DNA from: Clusia tigrina
Taxonomy: Eukaryota; Arthropoda; Insecta; Diptera; Clusiidae
DNA length: 64,000 nt
Reading direction: 5' to 3'
Assembly: GCA_920105625.2 (NCBI GenBank)
Contig: OV050030.1
Location: 352,036,425 to 352,100,424 of the forward strand
The translations under genes and the position numbers were made by a program. This document shows positions 11,600 through 23,890 of this stretch, one piece after another. The notes beneath the pieces were generated by a model that saw only the letters and a list, made by a program, of their open reading frames with translations, ran no database searches and was not told the origin of the DNA. Within the stretch, counting starts at the first letter, position 1, and each line of letters starts with the position of its first letter.

Positions 11600-12450
11600 C
11601 GTGTGTGTGTTTAAACCGGCAAAGTGGCGTGATCCGAAGCAAGGAACCGGTTTTCGCTGTATCCACTTGGCATGATGGCTGATGTTGGTAGCCGTGTACC
11701 TGAGTCCGTAAAGTGGCGTGATTTTGTTGAAGAAACCGGTTTCCATGCTAACCACGTGGCAGGTTGGTTGCTGTTGGTAAGCTTGTACCAGTTAACACAT
11801 AATTTGTTCAATAACCCAAAACGGCGCGTGCACTAAAGTTGCAAGCTATGCTTATTCAAGTTAACATAAAGTTAACACATAATTCGTTCAATAACCCAAA
11901 ACGTCGCATGCACTAAAGTTGCAAGCTATTCAAGTTAACATAAAATTGGTTCAATACCCCGAAAGCAGTGCATAGACTAAAAGTGCAACGTATTAGTTCA
12001 TTCACCTCAAATAATTAATTGGGAACTTTATTTCCGTCCCATTTAAATTGCAGCGTCTGTCTTCAGATCAAAGTCGTTGACACTAACACTTTTAATTAAT
12101 AAGCAAATTATTGTAATATTTTTAAGTTTCTTTTTACAGCTTAAATGTTTATTGTTCGCACTTGTTTGACAGCAGTCAATAAAGACAGTTCGATTAAAAT
12201 CCAAACCCGGTTGTTTTAATTAACTCGTGTTGTTTTAATCAACTCGTGTCCGTTGAGTTTTGACAAGTCAACGTGGTAGTAACTGTGGACTTTGATAAGT
12301 TCGCAGAAAACCGTTTATTTTTTAAGCTTCATCTCGAAGAAGCTTAACTTACCTAAGTCCGCAAAGTGTCGTGATTTGACCCAAGAAACCGGTTTTCATG
12401 CTTACCACGTGGCATGTTGGCTGCTGTTGGAAAGTGTGGTTTGGCGTCAA
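11600..12450. repeat. Tandem repeats, probably LTR or UTR of an LTR element
   Basis: A unit of about 75 bp with AAAGTGGCGTGAT...AAACCGGTTT...CCACGTGGCA..TTGG occurs near 11,620, 11,710 and, isolated, at 12,365. A second unit, AGTTAACACATAAT.CGTTCAATAACCCAAAACG..GC, repeats at about 11,792, 11,870 and (diverged) 11,933. A doubled AACTCGTGT motif follows near 12,225. No coding was seen. Such stacked repeats are common in LTRs of BEL and Gypsy elements, but no TG...CA boundaries were identified. Confidence 0.55.
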
Positions 12451-12690
12451 GGGTCTGTACGGCATTTAGCTGCCCATATATATATTATTAATGCTGTATA
12501 TATTTATATACGTGTAAGTGCTTAGAAGAAATATGTACATATTTATATGTACATGAGCAGCGTCCAGAGGCGTAATAATCAATTTGTGAGGGGGGGAATA
12601 GCCCTCAATTTCCTAACCTTATAATCTTGCACTTGGTTGCTAATTTTTTGAAACTGTGACTCAGGAAATCTTTAACTCGTGATATATACT
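12451..12690. other. No gene recognised
   Basis: AT-rich, including an ATATATATTATTAATGC-type stretch and a GGGGGGG run. No motif was identified. Confidence 0.5.
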
Positions 12691-13600
12691 TTTGTTTTCA
12701 TTTCATTTAATGATAAAGTTTCTGTATATAAGTTATTTGTTGATGATGGTTTATCTTCTATATGAAACGTGCTACTTCATGAATATGCCTGTCAGAACAT
12801 CCTTGGCCTCTTCATCAGTCCCTTCTATATTCAATGCAGTTAAAATCGTGTGTCTCTTCTTTATTGTATACTCACTTAGTGGAAACAAACAAATTATAAT
12901 TGTTTAATGCTTCTGTATATACTGTTAATGCCATTTAAGGTTTCGTTAAATTCATACTTAGACTTAAGAGACCCTTTTGTACAACTCTGTGTTTTAAACC
13001 AATCTTGCGCACTCATTCTTCTTTTTCTCCCTTTCTTCCTATATTCGTCAAAGCGCTGCCTAAAACGGCCATTAATAGAAGTGGGCGAGGTAATTAAATC
13101 GCTGTTAATTCATCCAGTTAAGTCAAGCAAGGGATTTGCTAATATTTCTGAGAATGCATTGTCAAAGTTGGTGGCCTTTGCTAATAAAGTGAAAAGTTTC
13201 CTGCAAATCAGTGAATGGATAACAGCACATCGTCAATCCTACACTATTGGACGAACTATTATCAATGCTCCCAATGAGTAAAAATCTGGAATGGGACAGA
13301 GTCGTCGCCTTCATACAGAGTTTGCCAAGCAGTTAGGAAAACGTGGCCTTCAACACCCCTTAGATATACAATCGTTGGGAGGAAGGGCAGCACGAGAGCC
13401 GTCTAAGGTTTCCAACATTGAAATCAGCGGGGCTGGTAAAAATAAGCGCCATCTGCTGCGCAACGTATATGCTATTACACCGCTGTATCTCCCCAAAGGG
13501 TTTCGCCTTCTTCTTTGCACTCGTATTTGCTGTCATCGCTATCTCTCACTACACATATTTTCTTCTTTAAAAAGGTTTTTTGGCAACGTGCAGACATAAA
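12690..13600 (+). pseudogene. Unassigned coding-like remnant, possibly BEL/Pao gag
   Basis: Two consecutive plus-strand frames (12,907-13,281, 124 codons, and 13,291-13,599, 102 codons) have a coding-like composition from about 13,030. A helical stretch around SENALSKLVAFANKVKSFL recalls the DUF1759 part of BEL/Pao gag, but I could not confirm it. No zinc knuckle, protease or RT follows. The call rests on weak resemblance and on the neighbouring LTR-like repeats. Confidence 0.25.
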
Positions 13601-14440
13601 ATTTGTTGAATATTTGAATTTGATAGAATAAATGGAATTTAAACTTAATTGAATTTTTGTAGTTAGTTCTTTGTGGTTGTACTTTGCTAAATACAATAAT
13701 TAAGTCGCTTGTGGGCAAGTACGAGTATAGTTTTTGTGGAGAAAAAAATACAAGTGTAAGAAAATTGTAAAGCTAGCATTTGTACAAATCTGATATAAAT
13801 TATCAATAAATTCCATATTTTAGCTTCTTGCGACTTCTGGCTCATAGCTAGGTGGATTAGTGCTGAAAATACTGTTCTAAATACTTATAACTTTCTGGCG
13901 AATAATTTATCGGACCTAACCTTATTTTGAAATTAGCTTACACACTGCTTTGCAAGCTGGCAAATGGAGACTCACGGTAAACAAACTTCAATTTCTGGTG
14001 CAACATTAGCGCAGTCAACTGCTTCATGTGCTCCTGTTGCACCACCATTATCTCTTTGGTTTAGTACCAACCAGCACGTATACTTCGACAGGCGCCACAG
14101 CACTTTCTGCTGAGCGCGCAACAAATGAGGTACACGTTCCGACAACTTCACATTCAACGGCAGCACATGCACCCACCGTAGCATCTACTCCACGCCAGGC
14201 CAACGGGCAGCCCATTTCTCTTAATTAGGCAAGTAACGCATTAACAACAGATATTTCACTGCCACGTACACGATCTGAAATTCTACGTGTAGATAGATGG
14301 CGAAAGCGTGCAAATGTAATGCGCGATTTCTTTGCCATTGATAAGGCGGATGAAGATGGACCACAGTTTACAATACGTTCCACTATAACTTCTGCATTAT
14401 AATATAATATAATACAATAATACGCGGACGCGATTTCATA
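13601..14440. other. No recognised gene; weakly coding plus-strand stretch at 13,990-14,400
   Basis: From 13,990 to 14,400 the plus strand is less AT-rich. It reads through one stop as a Ser/Thr/Ala-rich segment followed by a charged segment (EILRVDRWRKRANVMRDFF). I do not recognise the family. It may be the end of the preceding LTR element. Confidence 0.35.
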
Positions 14441-15100
14441 CGTGCTCCGTTATTGGGACGGCTTTTCACTGTGTTTAAACTGAATTCATTCTTTAAACTT
14501 CGCGATATAGACGCAATACAAAAGTGCAATTTATTTATATAATTTAACAATATTTTATCCTGCAAGAACAGATTAAAAGTGAAGTGTAAAATTTATAAAA
14601 CATTTTAAAAACAACATCATTAAAAATAAAAATGAGCGCCAAAAAACAACTAGCAGGAGTTGCTACCTGTGTCAGTACTCTAAGAAGGTTGGTGATGCCA
14701 CATAATTTTAATTTACTTATATTTAAAATTCCTCAGAGTTGCATTTGAACCATTTATTAATTTTTCATTTTCTCAACTCTTAATGAGTTTCCCGAATATA
14801 AACAAACTTACAAACATCAGAAATGCTTATGTGACGGTGGTTGCTGAAGATTGCTGCAAAACAAACAAGAAATAACTAAGGATAACTTGTACTTAACAAC
14901 CAAGTTGGGCTCGTTCCTGTTCTCCTGCATTAATGTTAAACAGCGAATCTACTCCTACAATTGCACCAGTTAGTAAGTTAGTCATGCCAGCCCCACAAGT
15001 AAACGCAAAAACAACAAAAATTAATCTAACTAACCCCACAACTGCAGTATCGCTTAAAATTACACCCCCAGTGAATTGTCCGGAAAAATAAAAAATTCAA

Positions 15101-15990
15101 GTGGGATTGGACAGATACATAACCGTGCTAAACCGGGGACGAAGCCCAAAATCTTCGAAGATCGCTTCAATGACAAAAGTACCCAAAGATGGAAATGCAA
15201 ACATCCCAAGTTCCCAAAATCGTTTCGCAATTCTAGAAGATGATACGAATGATTCTAACACTCTGAAAAGGTCGAGTAAACCACCCCCGATTTATTTGAG
15301 GGAGCGTAACTCTAACGAGGTACTAAAGAGCTTAATATCATTAATTGGTGAAAAGGCGTTTTACGTAACTCCAATAAAACGTGGTAACATTTTAGAAACG
15401 AAAATCCAAGTAAGCCAGGAAAATGATTACCGTAAAATTGTGTCAGATTTTGAAGAACAAAACAAAAATTTCTTCACTTACCAGCTAAAAACGCGCTAAG
15501 GGTCTACAGATTGTTGTAAAAGGCATTGACTCCTGCGTGGCTCCAGAGGAGGTAAAGGGGGGCTTGCAAATCAATGGCTTTAAAGTTAAAAATATTACCA
15601 ACAGCGGAAACAGAGACAGAGTCCCACAACCACTATTTCGGGTGGATCTAGAACCAGGTGACATGAAAATGAAGACGAACGAACCTCACCCCATTTATAA
15701 ACTAAAATATTTGTTGCACCGTAGAGTTACTGTAGAAGAACCGCATAAGCGTGCAGGACCCGTTCAACGCCTGAACTGCCAAAAATTTGGCCATACTAAG
15801 ACTTACTGCAAGTTACCCTCCGTTTGAGTAGTGTGTGGGGACCTACATGGTACCGCCATATATGTCAAACCAAAAGATAACCCAAAAACAAAGAAAATGT
15901 AGCAATTGCGGTGGTAACCATACTGCCAACTATAGGGGCTGCCCTGTTTACGCGCACGTAAACCGATCTTTGACCAAATAATCTATTCCT
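15101..15990 (+). pseudogene. Old Jockey-like ORF1 (gag-like)
   Basis: Frames 15,101-15,499 and 15,537-15,827 are two parts of ORF1. The first has PPIYLRERNSNEVLKSLISL, matching PPIYLRERSSNFLIDSV in the younger copy. The second has the pre-knuckle domain ending in HRRVTVEEPHKRAGPVQRLN. A first knuckle is degraded (N replaces one cysteine in LNCQKFGH), and later knuckles (CSNCGGNHTANYRGCP at about 15,899) are in another frame. ORF1 proteins bind element RNA. A frameshift near 15,500 and a stop at 15,825 inactivate it. Confidence 0.8.
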
Positions 15991-16196
15991 ACATCCACTC
16001 AGCCTATGAATCTGCTTAACTCAAATTTCCCAGAGTCAGCCCAACCACCTACCAGTCAATTTTCTTACGCAAATGTTTTAAAGTCTAGCCAGACTATAGT
16101 GCAAAAAGAGCTACCAGCAAACGATATCCACAGCTTTAATTTCACTCGTGAGGATTACCTCCAGGCAACAAATATTTGCGTCGAAAATTTCCACCA

Positions 16197-17066
16197 GGAT
16201 TTGGTGATTTCATCGATTTCTTCTCCTCCCAGATTTTCAATTAAAGAAAGTCAACACAGTAAATTTGATAAATCACTAGTTTTCTGGCAGCTGGTGATTA
16301 CAACGCTAAGCATACTTTCTGGGGATCACGGCTAATCACCCCGAAGGGACGTGTTCTGTTTGATACAATTTCTAAAATGGGGTTAAAAGCAATTTCATGT
16401 GGAAAGCCAACCTACTGGCCATCAGATCGAAAAAAGACTCCAGATGTTATTGATTTTGGAGTGGTAAAGGGCGTTCCCAGCGAAATGTTTTTAGTTGAGG
16501 CCTCACTAGAATTATCTTCAGATCATTCTCCCACTATTGTTACCATACGGAACCCCCGAGAAACTGGTGAGTTGGCGACGACAGTTACACATGTTAACTG
16601 GTTGAAATATAAGAATTACCTCAGTGCCCATTGCACGGATAGCATGCTGTTAAGAACGCTTGCAGATATAGTTGGCTCTATTAGAAAGCTAGATGCAATC
16701 CTCAAGCAAGCTGTGAAACATGCTACTTCTACCAATCGACAGGTCAGATACCATAGTATCCACTCTGTAAATGTAGAATGGCTATTGTCAGAAAAAAGAA
16801 GAGTTCGAAGAGAATGGCAAATAATGTACCAAACAGCTTAGAAAACTATTAGAATATAAAAAATCAGCATCTCTGCAGAAATTTCTCGAAGATCTCGATG
16901 CAACGCCACAAACAGATTATTCGCTATGGCGAACAACCAGAGGACTTACAAAACCTGAGATATGTAAGCCTCCCCTACGAACGTTGGGCGGAGCTTGGGC
17001 AAGAACTGATACTGAAAAAGCGAATCTTTTTGTAAACCATTTGAAAACCGTTTTCACTCAGTGGAA
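16197..17066 (+). pseudogene. Old Jockey-like ORF2: endonuclease C-half and linker
   Basis: Frame 16,377-16,841 follows a shifted frame that carries the GDYNAKHTFWGSRLITPKG endonuclease block (16,290-16,350). It continues with GKPTYWPSDRKKTPDVIDFG and LSSDHSP, the C-terminal endonuclease motifs. The first part of the endonuclease is absent: ORF1-like coding passes directly to this middle block near 16,200. The linker continues to 17,066, where the younger LINE is inserted. The reading resumes at 21,633. Confidence 0.8.
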
Positions 17067-17325
17067 AAAGTCAGATCGGTCGGCGTGACGGTGTTCAATT
17101 CTCCGCTCTTTTTTCTTTTTAATACAAGTATATCAAAAATAAAAAATTAAAAAATATCTACGAGTGTAAAATTTAGCATCAAAGTGGTAAACATTTTTTG
17201 TTGGCTAGCCTTTATGGGCAGGCCAAAAACAATTAATTAAATCACAAACAAAAATTTTAAATGAGTGGTTCCAAACAAAAAACAACAACAATAGAAGGGG
17301 AAAAAAATAAACAAAAACAATTTAC

Positions 17326-18624
17326 ATGAGCATTCGACACTCACCGCCACAAGCGAGAGATCGATGTCTCACCCGCGCATGTCCCCCGCTTACAGCAATA
17401 GACAGTAATCAAAATACATTTACCAGTAATCAACAAATCAATTTAAACCCAACGGAGATGATCTCTCACAATAGTTCAGCACATGCGCAATCACCACCAG
17501 TAATTCAGCAAACGGTAAGCACTGAGCACGCTCAAACTTCTAAGCTAGTCACACCCACACCAATAAAACTAATAAACACGCAGGAGCAAAACAACATTGC
17601 TCTTTGCACAACAAAAAAAATAAGCACAGATTCTCAAGCAGACTCGGCTACGCTAAATATGCCAGCAAACTTTCAGCTATCTTGGAGTGGACAATGTGCC
17701 TCTCCAAATTCAACAGCATCTCCAACACAAATCAAAAACAACAAAGGTTCTGCTATGAGCATATATAAGCAACAACAACTTACCAATGTTGCAAATAAAA
17801 CTATAGAAACACAGTGTGCAAAACCAAACATAAGCACACAAACAGGTATTGATCGATACATAACAATAAAACGAAAACGCAGCCTGATTGCCAAGGCAGA
17901 AAAGAATAAACTTGTTAAAAATAATACAGATACCCTAAACAACAACCGTTTTGCTCTATTAAGCGATAGTGCAGAGTCTGAACCAACTAAGAGTATTGCA
18001 TTCAAACCACCACCAATTTACTTGCGGGAACGCAGTTCCAACTTTTTAATAGACAGTGTTGCCAGCTTGATTGGTAAAAATAATTTTCATGTGGTCCCGC
18101 TGTTGAAGGGGGACCACATGAAAATAAATGAAACAAAAATTCAAATATATTTGGAAAAAAACTATCGGGCAGTTGTTTCTTTCCTTGAAAATGAAAAGAA
18201 AAATTACTATACTTATCAGATAAAAAGTAGCAAAGGGTTGACAGTTGCTATTAAAGGTATAGAACCTGAAGTAGACCCTGTAGAAGTAAAATATGCACTC
18301 CAAGAGTTTGGATTCACAGCAAAATCTGTGTTTAATATAAGGAATAGGGAAAAAATTCCGCAACCACTCTTTAGAATAGAACTAGAACCAGGGAATATTA
18401 AATTAAAACAAAACGAAACCCACCCCATTTACAACTTAAAATATTTAATGCATCGTAGAATAACAGTCGAGGAGCCTCACAAACGAAAAGGCCCAATACA
18501 ATGCACAAACTGCCAAGAGTATGGGCATTCGAAATCGTACTGCACCTTACATACTGTATGCGTTGCGTGTGGCGACTTCCATCTATCAAAGGAACGCAAG
18601 CTGAACAAAAGTGAGAAGGATTAA
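17326..18624 (+). CDS. Jockey-like ORF1 protein, interrupted at its zinc-knuckle region
   Basis: 432 codons. Residues 1-165 are Gln/Ser/Thr/Asn-rich. From about residue 228 (PPIYLRERSSNFL) to 385 is the PRE_C2HC-type domain seen in Jockey ORF1. One CCHC knuckle is intact at 393-406 (CTNCQEYGHSKSYC). The second knuckle, starting CVACGDFH at 412, has Arg where the last Cys is expected (LSKER). The frame stops at KSEKD, and the third knuckle lies just downstream (about 18,631-18,680) behind a stop and a one-base shift in a G-run. All three defects are also in the copy at 44,998-48,971. The product would bind element RNA if it is functional. The Met at 17,326 is the first in frame after the 5' UTR. 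Confidence 0.8.
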   Translation: MSIRHSPPQARDRCLTRACPPLTAIDSNQNTFTSNQQINLNPTEMISHNSSAHAQSPPVIQQTVSTEHAQTSKLVTPTPIKLINTQEQNNIALCTTKKISTDSQADSATLNMPANFQLSWSGQCASPNSTASPTQIKNNKGSAMSIYKQQQLTNVANKTIETQCAKPNISTQTGIDRYITIKRKRSLIAKAEKNKLVKNNTDTLNNNRFALLSDSAESEPTKSIAFKPPPIYLRERSSNFLIDSVASLIGKNNFHVVPLLKGDHMKINETKIQIYLEKNYRAVVSFLENEKKNYYTYQIKSSKGLTVAIKGIEPEVDPVEVKYALQEFGFTAKSVFNIRNREKIPQPLFRIELEPGNIKLKQNETHPIYNLKYLMHRRITVEEPHKRKGPIQCTNCQEYGHSKSYCTLHTVCVACGDFHLSKERKLNKSEKD

Positions 18625-18988
18625 AAAAAATGCAGCAATTGTGGGGGAATCATACTGCTAACTACAGAGGCTGCCCGATATATACACAACTAAAAACCAG
18701 TATGAACTAAACTGCTAAGCCAGTTCGCACCCAAAAATATAGTGCTATACCTACCAACACAAACCATATTGGAAGCACCACCGAAAACACCTCTTCATCC
18801 ACTAGCTACGCGAATGTACTGAAAACTGGCGTTTTTGATAAACCGAGTCACCGTATGCAACCTCAAAATTTAGAAACGTTAATATTTAACTTTTCTCAGT
18901 GTATTACTAACTTCATGTCCTCGATGCAATCTATGATTCAAGAGCTTGTACATAACCAAAACTTACTTATGAAAACTCTTTCACAAAA

Positions 18989-21290
18989 ATGAATGTTCTA
19001 AAAATATGTCACTGGAATGCTAACGGTATTAACCAACACAAAATTGAATTAAAAAATTTTCTAGATAGTAACAGCATAGACATCATGCTTATCTCAGAAA
19101 CACATTTAACTGTAAAATATAACTTTAAACTAGCAGGCTATAATTTTTACTCAACAAACCACCCACAAGGAAAAGGTTATGGTGGTACGGGAATTCTAAT
19201 TAAGTCTCGATTAAAGCATTACTTTCTGGAATCCTATGCAAAAAAAAAACATCCATTCTACTTCCATCTCTTTACAGTGTTGGGGTGAGCCAATAGTAAT
19301 TTCATCAGTCTATTGTCCTCCTAGGTTTCCTATTTCCACAACCGATTTTATTTCTTTCTTTAAATCGCTCGGTAACAAATTTCTCTCTGCCGGAGACTTC
19401 AATTCTAAACATACCTACTGGGGCTCACGGTTAATCAACCCTAAAGGGAAGCAATTGTTTAATGCGCTGATAGACTCTCGGAATGGTCTAGAATTTGTAT
19501 CATTTGGAAAACCTACATACTGGCCAACTGATCAAAGAAAAATTCCCGATCTTATTGACTTTGGCATAACTAAAAATATTGAAAGGTGTTTCTTGGAAAC
19601 CGAGCCCTGTTTCGACTTATCATCCGATCACTCACCGGTGATAATATATTTAAAAAAAAGACCAGAGTTCATTGAAAAAACAATAAAACTGACCTCCAAG
19701 AACACAAACTGGCTCAAATATCGCAAATATATTAGTACCCACGTGTGCATTAAAACAAAACTTAAGAGTGGAGAGGACATTGAATCAGCGACGCAGGCTC
19801 TTGGTTCAATAATAAAAGCAGCTGCTATTAGTGCCACGCCCGCACAAAACTCAACTAAAACTAACGCGAGACACACTACATCACACTATGTGGAATGCCT
19901 CGTTAGAGAAAAGAGGAGATTAAGGCGTGAATGGCAAAAATACAGATCTCCAGCACTAAGAGTAAAATTAAAGTCATTACAAAATCAGCTGAAAAACACT
20001 CTACGGGAGGAAAAGGAAGAAAACCTTAATAAGTACCTTCAAGATTTGGCTCCTCTCAAAGTCACCAATTACTCACTCTGGAGAGCGACAAGAATGGTTA
20101 AAACACCAAAGGATAGTGAATCGCCTCTAAGACAAAGCGATGGAACTTGGGCAAAAACAGAAGAAGAAAAAGGCAACTTCTTTGCAGCCCATCTGAGGTC
20201 AGTATTTCAACCTAACCCGCCGACCTGCAACAACACTAGCATACAGAACTTTTCAATTACGAAGTCAGCAGTACCAATTCATTTCAAACCAAAGGAAGTT
20301 ATACGCCTATGTACAACGAATCTAAACCCAAAAAAGGCACCTGGTTGTGACCTAATTACCAATAAAATGGTAAGTGAATTGCCGCAAATAGCTCTAATAC
20401 ATCTCACACACATTTTTAACGCAATACTCCGTCTGGGCTACTTCCCTACAACATGGAAAACATCGGAAATAATAATGATTCCAAAACCCGGAAAAGACCC
20501 TACTCAGGTATCTTCTTATCGGCCCATAAGTCTCCTGCCAACGCTCTCTAAAACGCTCGAACGCTTATTGCTGGAAAAATTAGCACCAAAGCTCGATTTA
20601 ATCATTCCCCACCACCAATTTGGTTTCCGCAAACATCATGGAACTATTGAGCAGGTGCACCGTATTGCCTCTGAAATAAGGCGAGCATTTGAACAGAGGA
20701 TGTACTGCTCCGGAATATTCCTAGACGTTGCACAAGCCTTTGACAAAGTCTGGCACGAAGGACTCATATATAAAATTAAAAAACTTCTGCCAAATAGTTC
20801 GCATAAGATTCTGGAGTCATATTTAACAAATCGCAAATTTAGGGTTAAATATAAAGAATTTGTAACGCCAGACTTTGAAATTATGGCTGGAGTACCACAA
20901 AGTAGTGTGCTTGGACCTATTCTTTACACTCTGTACACTTCCGATCTGCCAACGGATAAAAACCTCGTTACCTCGACTTTCGCTGACGACACAGCTATCC
21001 TGAGCTCTCACCTAAATCCACGGATAGCCTCCCGGGATTTAGAGGAACACCTTAAAACAATAGAAAGTTGGTTAGCAGACTGGCGCATCAAAGTAAATGA
21101 GCAAAAAAGTGTACATGTGACATTTACTCTTAAGCCCAGTTCTTGTCCGGCAGTCTTCTTAAATGGCATTGTAATCCCGCAAGCAACAGAGGTTAAATAC
21201 TTAGGAGTGCATTTTGACCGACGGCTCACCTGGAAAAAACATATAGAAGCCAAGAAAATGCAAATGAAACTCAAGGCAAGTTCCTTGTAG
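18989..21290 (+). pseudogene. Jockey-like ORF2: APE endonuclease and reverse transcriptase, frameshifted
   Basis: The first frame (18,989-19,288) begins MNVLKICHWNANGI, the start of an APE endonuclease, with the ISETHL motif. At an A10 run (about 19,240) the reading must change frame. The second frame (19,236-21,290) has GDFNSKHTYWGSR, DLIDFG and SSDHSPV. RT follows with KKAPGCDLITNKM, SYRPISLLPTLSK, FLDVAQAFDKVWHEG, AGVPQSSVLGP (QSS replaces the usual QGS) and FADDTAIL at residues 582-585 of that frame. A TAG stop comes at 21,288, just before the deleted segment. Endonuclease and RT motifs are otherwise intact. The A10 shift and the TAG recur in copy 2. Confidence 0.85.
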
Positions 21291-21632
21291 CACCCGTTGA
21301 AGAAGAACTAACAGTTTTAAAAACAAAATACCAATTCAAACTTCAGTGTCATCCTAACGAACTAGCAAGGAATCTGCTTCATAGGATGAATACATCTAGA
21401 CTTAAAAGGCCACTTTTTTTAAAAAATAGAGTTTCTTTATATTAATATTTTTATATTTATTTATTTTTTTTCTACATAACATAATTTATATAATATGTAC
21501 TTGAACTAAAATTGCTCTAAGCTCTGGCGCGGGGCATCAATTTATTTATTAGTTGTAAGCTTTGTAAAATTATTGTTGGTTTCGATTGAAAAGATGCAAT
21601 AAATAAATCCATGTTGAATTAAAAAAAAAAAA

Positions 21633-22028
21633 CTCCAAACATATCTGCTGATATACGTGAGCTGCCAAAAGTGGTCGCGGAAGCAGCGATTCCTCTGAGA
21701 TTTAATATTCGGGATATTGAAACCGCAATTGCTGGCTTAAACCCGAGGAAAGCCCCAGGTAATGACAAAATCAGTAATAAGATGCTTTTAGAACTGCCCC
21801 GTATAGTAAGAATAATAATTATTTTCTAAGCCCGGAAAAGACCATACGAAAGCAGAATCTTATAGACCTATTAGCCTATTATCTAACATGTCAAAACTAT
21901 TTGAAAAACTACTTATGAGCAAGCTGACCCCCATACTAAATGAGAATGGATGCATTCCAGATCATCAATTTGGATTCAGAAGAAAACATAGCACTATTGA
22001 ACAAACACATAGGCTTGTAAACATAGTT
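21633..22028 (+). pseudogene. Old Jockey-like LINE: RT first part
   Basis: Resumes after the inserted copy with a block reading AIPLRFNIRDIETAIAGLN and NPRKAPGNDKISNKMLLELP. After a deletion or shift come SYRPISLLSNMSKLFEKLL, HQFGFRRKHSTIEQTHRLV. These match the RT fingers region of copy 1. The coding is cut at 22,028 by the solo LTR. Confidence 0.85.
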
Positions 22029-22439
22029 TGTGAGGAGCAAATTTTAGGCGTAAATTTACATATTTAGTTTTGCCATAACGCCCCAAACCTGTATATTTAA
22101 AATAGGGGCCAAGTGCTTAAACAACCAACCCTAAAATATATACGTTAATAGTCCTAAGACTTTGGCACCTCCCACTTTCATTGCTAAAACCACACACACA
22201 ACCGCCATCATATTTAGTGCAGCAGCCATCATACAAGTGAGTCTAAGACACCTCCCACCATAGTAATGCTACCAACAACAAGTGTTATACTCAGCATTGG
22301 GAGGACAGAAGACACAGCCACAATTAAGTCAGACAGTGGAACCCTGTGATAAGCGACGAAAAACATGCAACGAAGTCAACAACGCAAGATAACACAGGAG
22401 AATATCATACAAACAATTGTGCAACCGGCTGACCACAGC

Positions 22440-22556
22440 TAAAATAATATAAATTTACAACAACAGTGCCCAACGCACTGATATGAATTCACAACAACAG
22501 TGCCCAACGCACTGATATGAATTTACAACAACAGTGCCTAACGCAATGCTAGAATT
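22440..22556. repeat. 34-bp tandem repeat inside the solo LTR, three copies
   Basis: ACAACAACAGTGCC(C/T)AACGCA recurs three times at a spacing of about 34 bp. Confidence 0.8.
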
Positions 22557-23173
22557 TTACAAGAGATCGCGACAGAAGTTGCCGACTGCATTAGTTGGGA
22601 AAATAACCCACTAACAACACCCAAAAACGAAGGCCAAGCACAAAGTGGAACACGACAGACCGATCGCTAAGCACACCAACAGACCGGACAAAGCATAAAG
22701 AGGAGAAGCAAAATTAAATATCCAATATTTAATATTTTTAAATATTTTATGCCATCGATATAAAATATCAACAAAGTGCTGAAGGTGGCCGAAGGAAAAA
22801 TAGCAACAACAACAAACAACACAAGGAACAACAACAAGGTAAATCATCACAACAACAACACAATATTGAAGGTGGCCCAAGGGCAAAAACTTACAAGAAC
22901 AACAGCGAGAAAGCAACAACAATGTGCTGAAGGTGGCCCAAGGTCACATTCAAACGAGAAGAACAATGCGGGAAACCGTAGCAACATGCCACAACAAACT
23001 ACAGTTCCCGCACAACAACAACTATTGGATGATCTACGCTAAACCTGGAGCATAAAAGCAGGAGCAACTGGCAACCCAGCCTCTTTCTTTTATTCGGCAT
23101 CAGGCAGACAAGACGCTCTTTTTTTCATTCGGCATCAGACAGACCAGACGCATCGTACTAAACAAAGTTATAC

Positions 23174-23890
23174 ACACTGACAGACGCAACAGAAGCTAGG
23201 GGAATCTAGAGGAGATTATGGTTTATAATCGATTCTCTGCTAGAAACCCACACTGACAAACGCAACAGAAGCTAGGGGAATCTAGAGGAGATTATGGTTT
23301 CTAATCGATTCTCTGCTAGAAACCCACACTGACAAACGCAAACAGAAGCTAGGGGAATCTAGAGGAGATTATGGTTTATAATCGATTCTCTGCTAGAAAC
23401 CCACACTGACAAACGCAACAGAAGCTAGGGGAATCTAGAGGAGATTATGGTTTATAATCGATTCTCTGCTAGAAACCCACACTGACAAACGCAAACAGAA
23501 GCTAGGGGAATCTAGAGGAGATTATGGTTTATAATCGATTCTCTGCTAGAAACCCACACTGACAAACGCAACAGAAGCTAGGGGAATCTAGAGGAGATTA
23601 TGGTTTATAATCGATTCTCTGCTAGAAACCCACACTGACAAACGCAAACAGAAGCTAGGGGAATCTAGAGGAGATTATGGTTTATAATCGATTCTCTGCT
23701 AGAAACCCACACTGACAAACGCAACAGAAGCTAGGGGAATCTAGAGGAGATTATGGTTTATAATCGATTCTCTGCTAGAAACCCACACTGACAAACGCAA
23801 CAGAAGCTAGGGGAATCTAGAGGAGATTATGGTTTATAATCGATTCTCTGCTAGAAACCCACACTGACAAACGCAACAGAAGCTAGGGGG
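23174..23890. repeat. Minisatellite, 76/77-bp unit, about 9.4 copies
   Basis: Unit starts at 23,174, 23,250, 23,326, 23,403, 23,479, 23,556, 23,632, 23,709, 23,785 and 23,861. Spacings are 76, 76, 77, 76, 77, 76, 77, 76, 76. The extra base is an A in CGCAAACAG versus CGCAACAG. Each unit contains a small inverted repeat, GATTAT-GGTTT-ATAATC. Copies are almost identical, indicating recent expansion or homogenisation. Confidence 0.95.

Larger units (their letters stand above)
17070..21632 (+). mobile_element. Jockey-like LINE, full-length copy 1 (nested in old LINE)
   Basis: Starts at about 17,070 with GTCAGATCGGTCGGCGTGAC inside the coding of the older LINE. It ends in an A-run (21,621-21,632), after which the older LINE resumes. 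It has a 5' UTR, ORF1, ORF2, a 3' UTR and a poly(A) tail. The target lies in an A-run, so the target duplication cannot be measured. It is nearly identical to the minus-strand copy at 44,998-48,971, but is missing about 220 bp near the end of ORF2, with TAG at both edges of the deletion. Confidence 0.9.

Noticed and set aside
17673..18005. Cys/Leu-rich minus-strand frame of 110 codons
   Set aside because: Shadow of Jockey-like ORF1 on the opposite strand.
22776..23042. Asn/Gln-rich 88-codon frame
   Set aside because: It lies inside the solo LTR and is made from its CAACAA and GAAGGTGGCC repeats.
23174..23890. CRISPR-like regular array
   Set aside because: Units are contiguous 76/77-bp tandem repeats without unique spacers, in a eukaryotic LTR.
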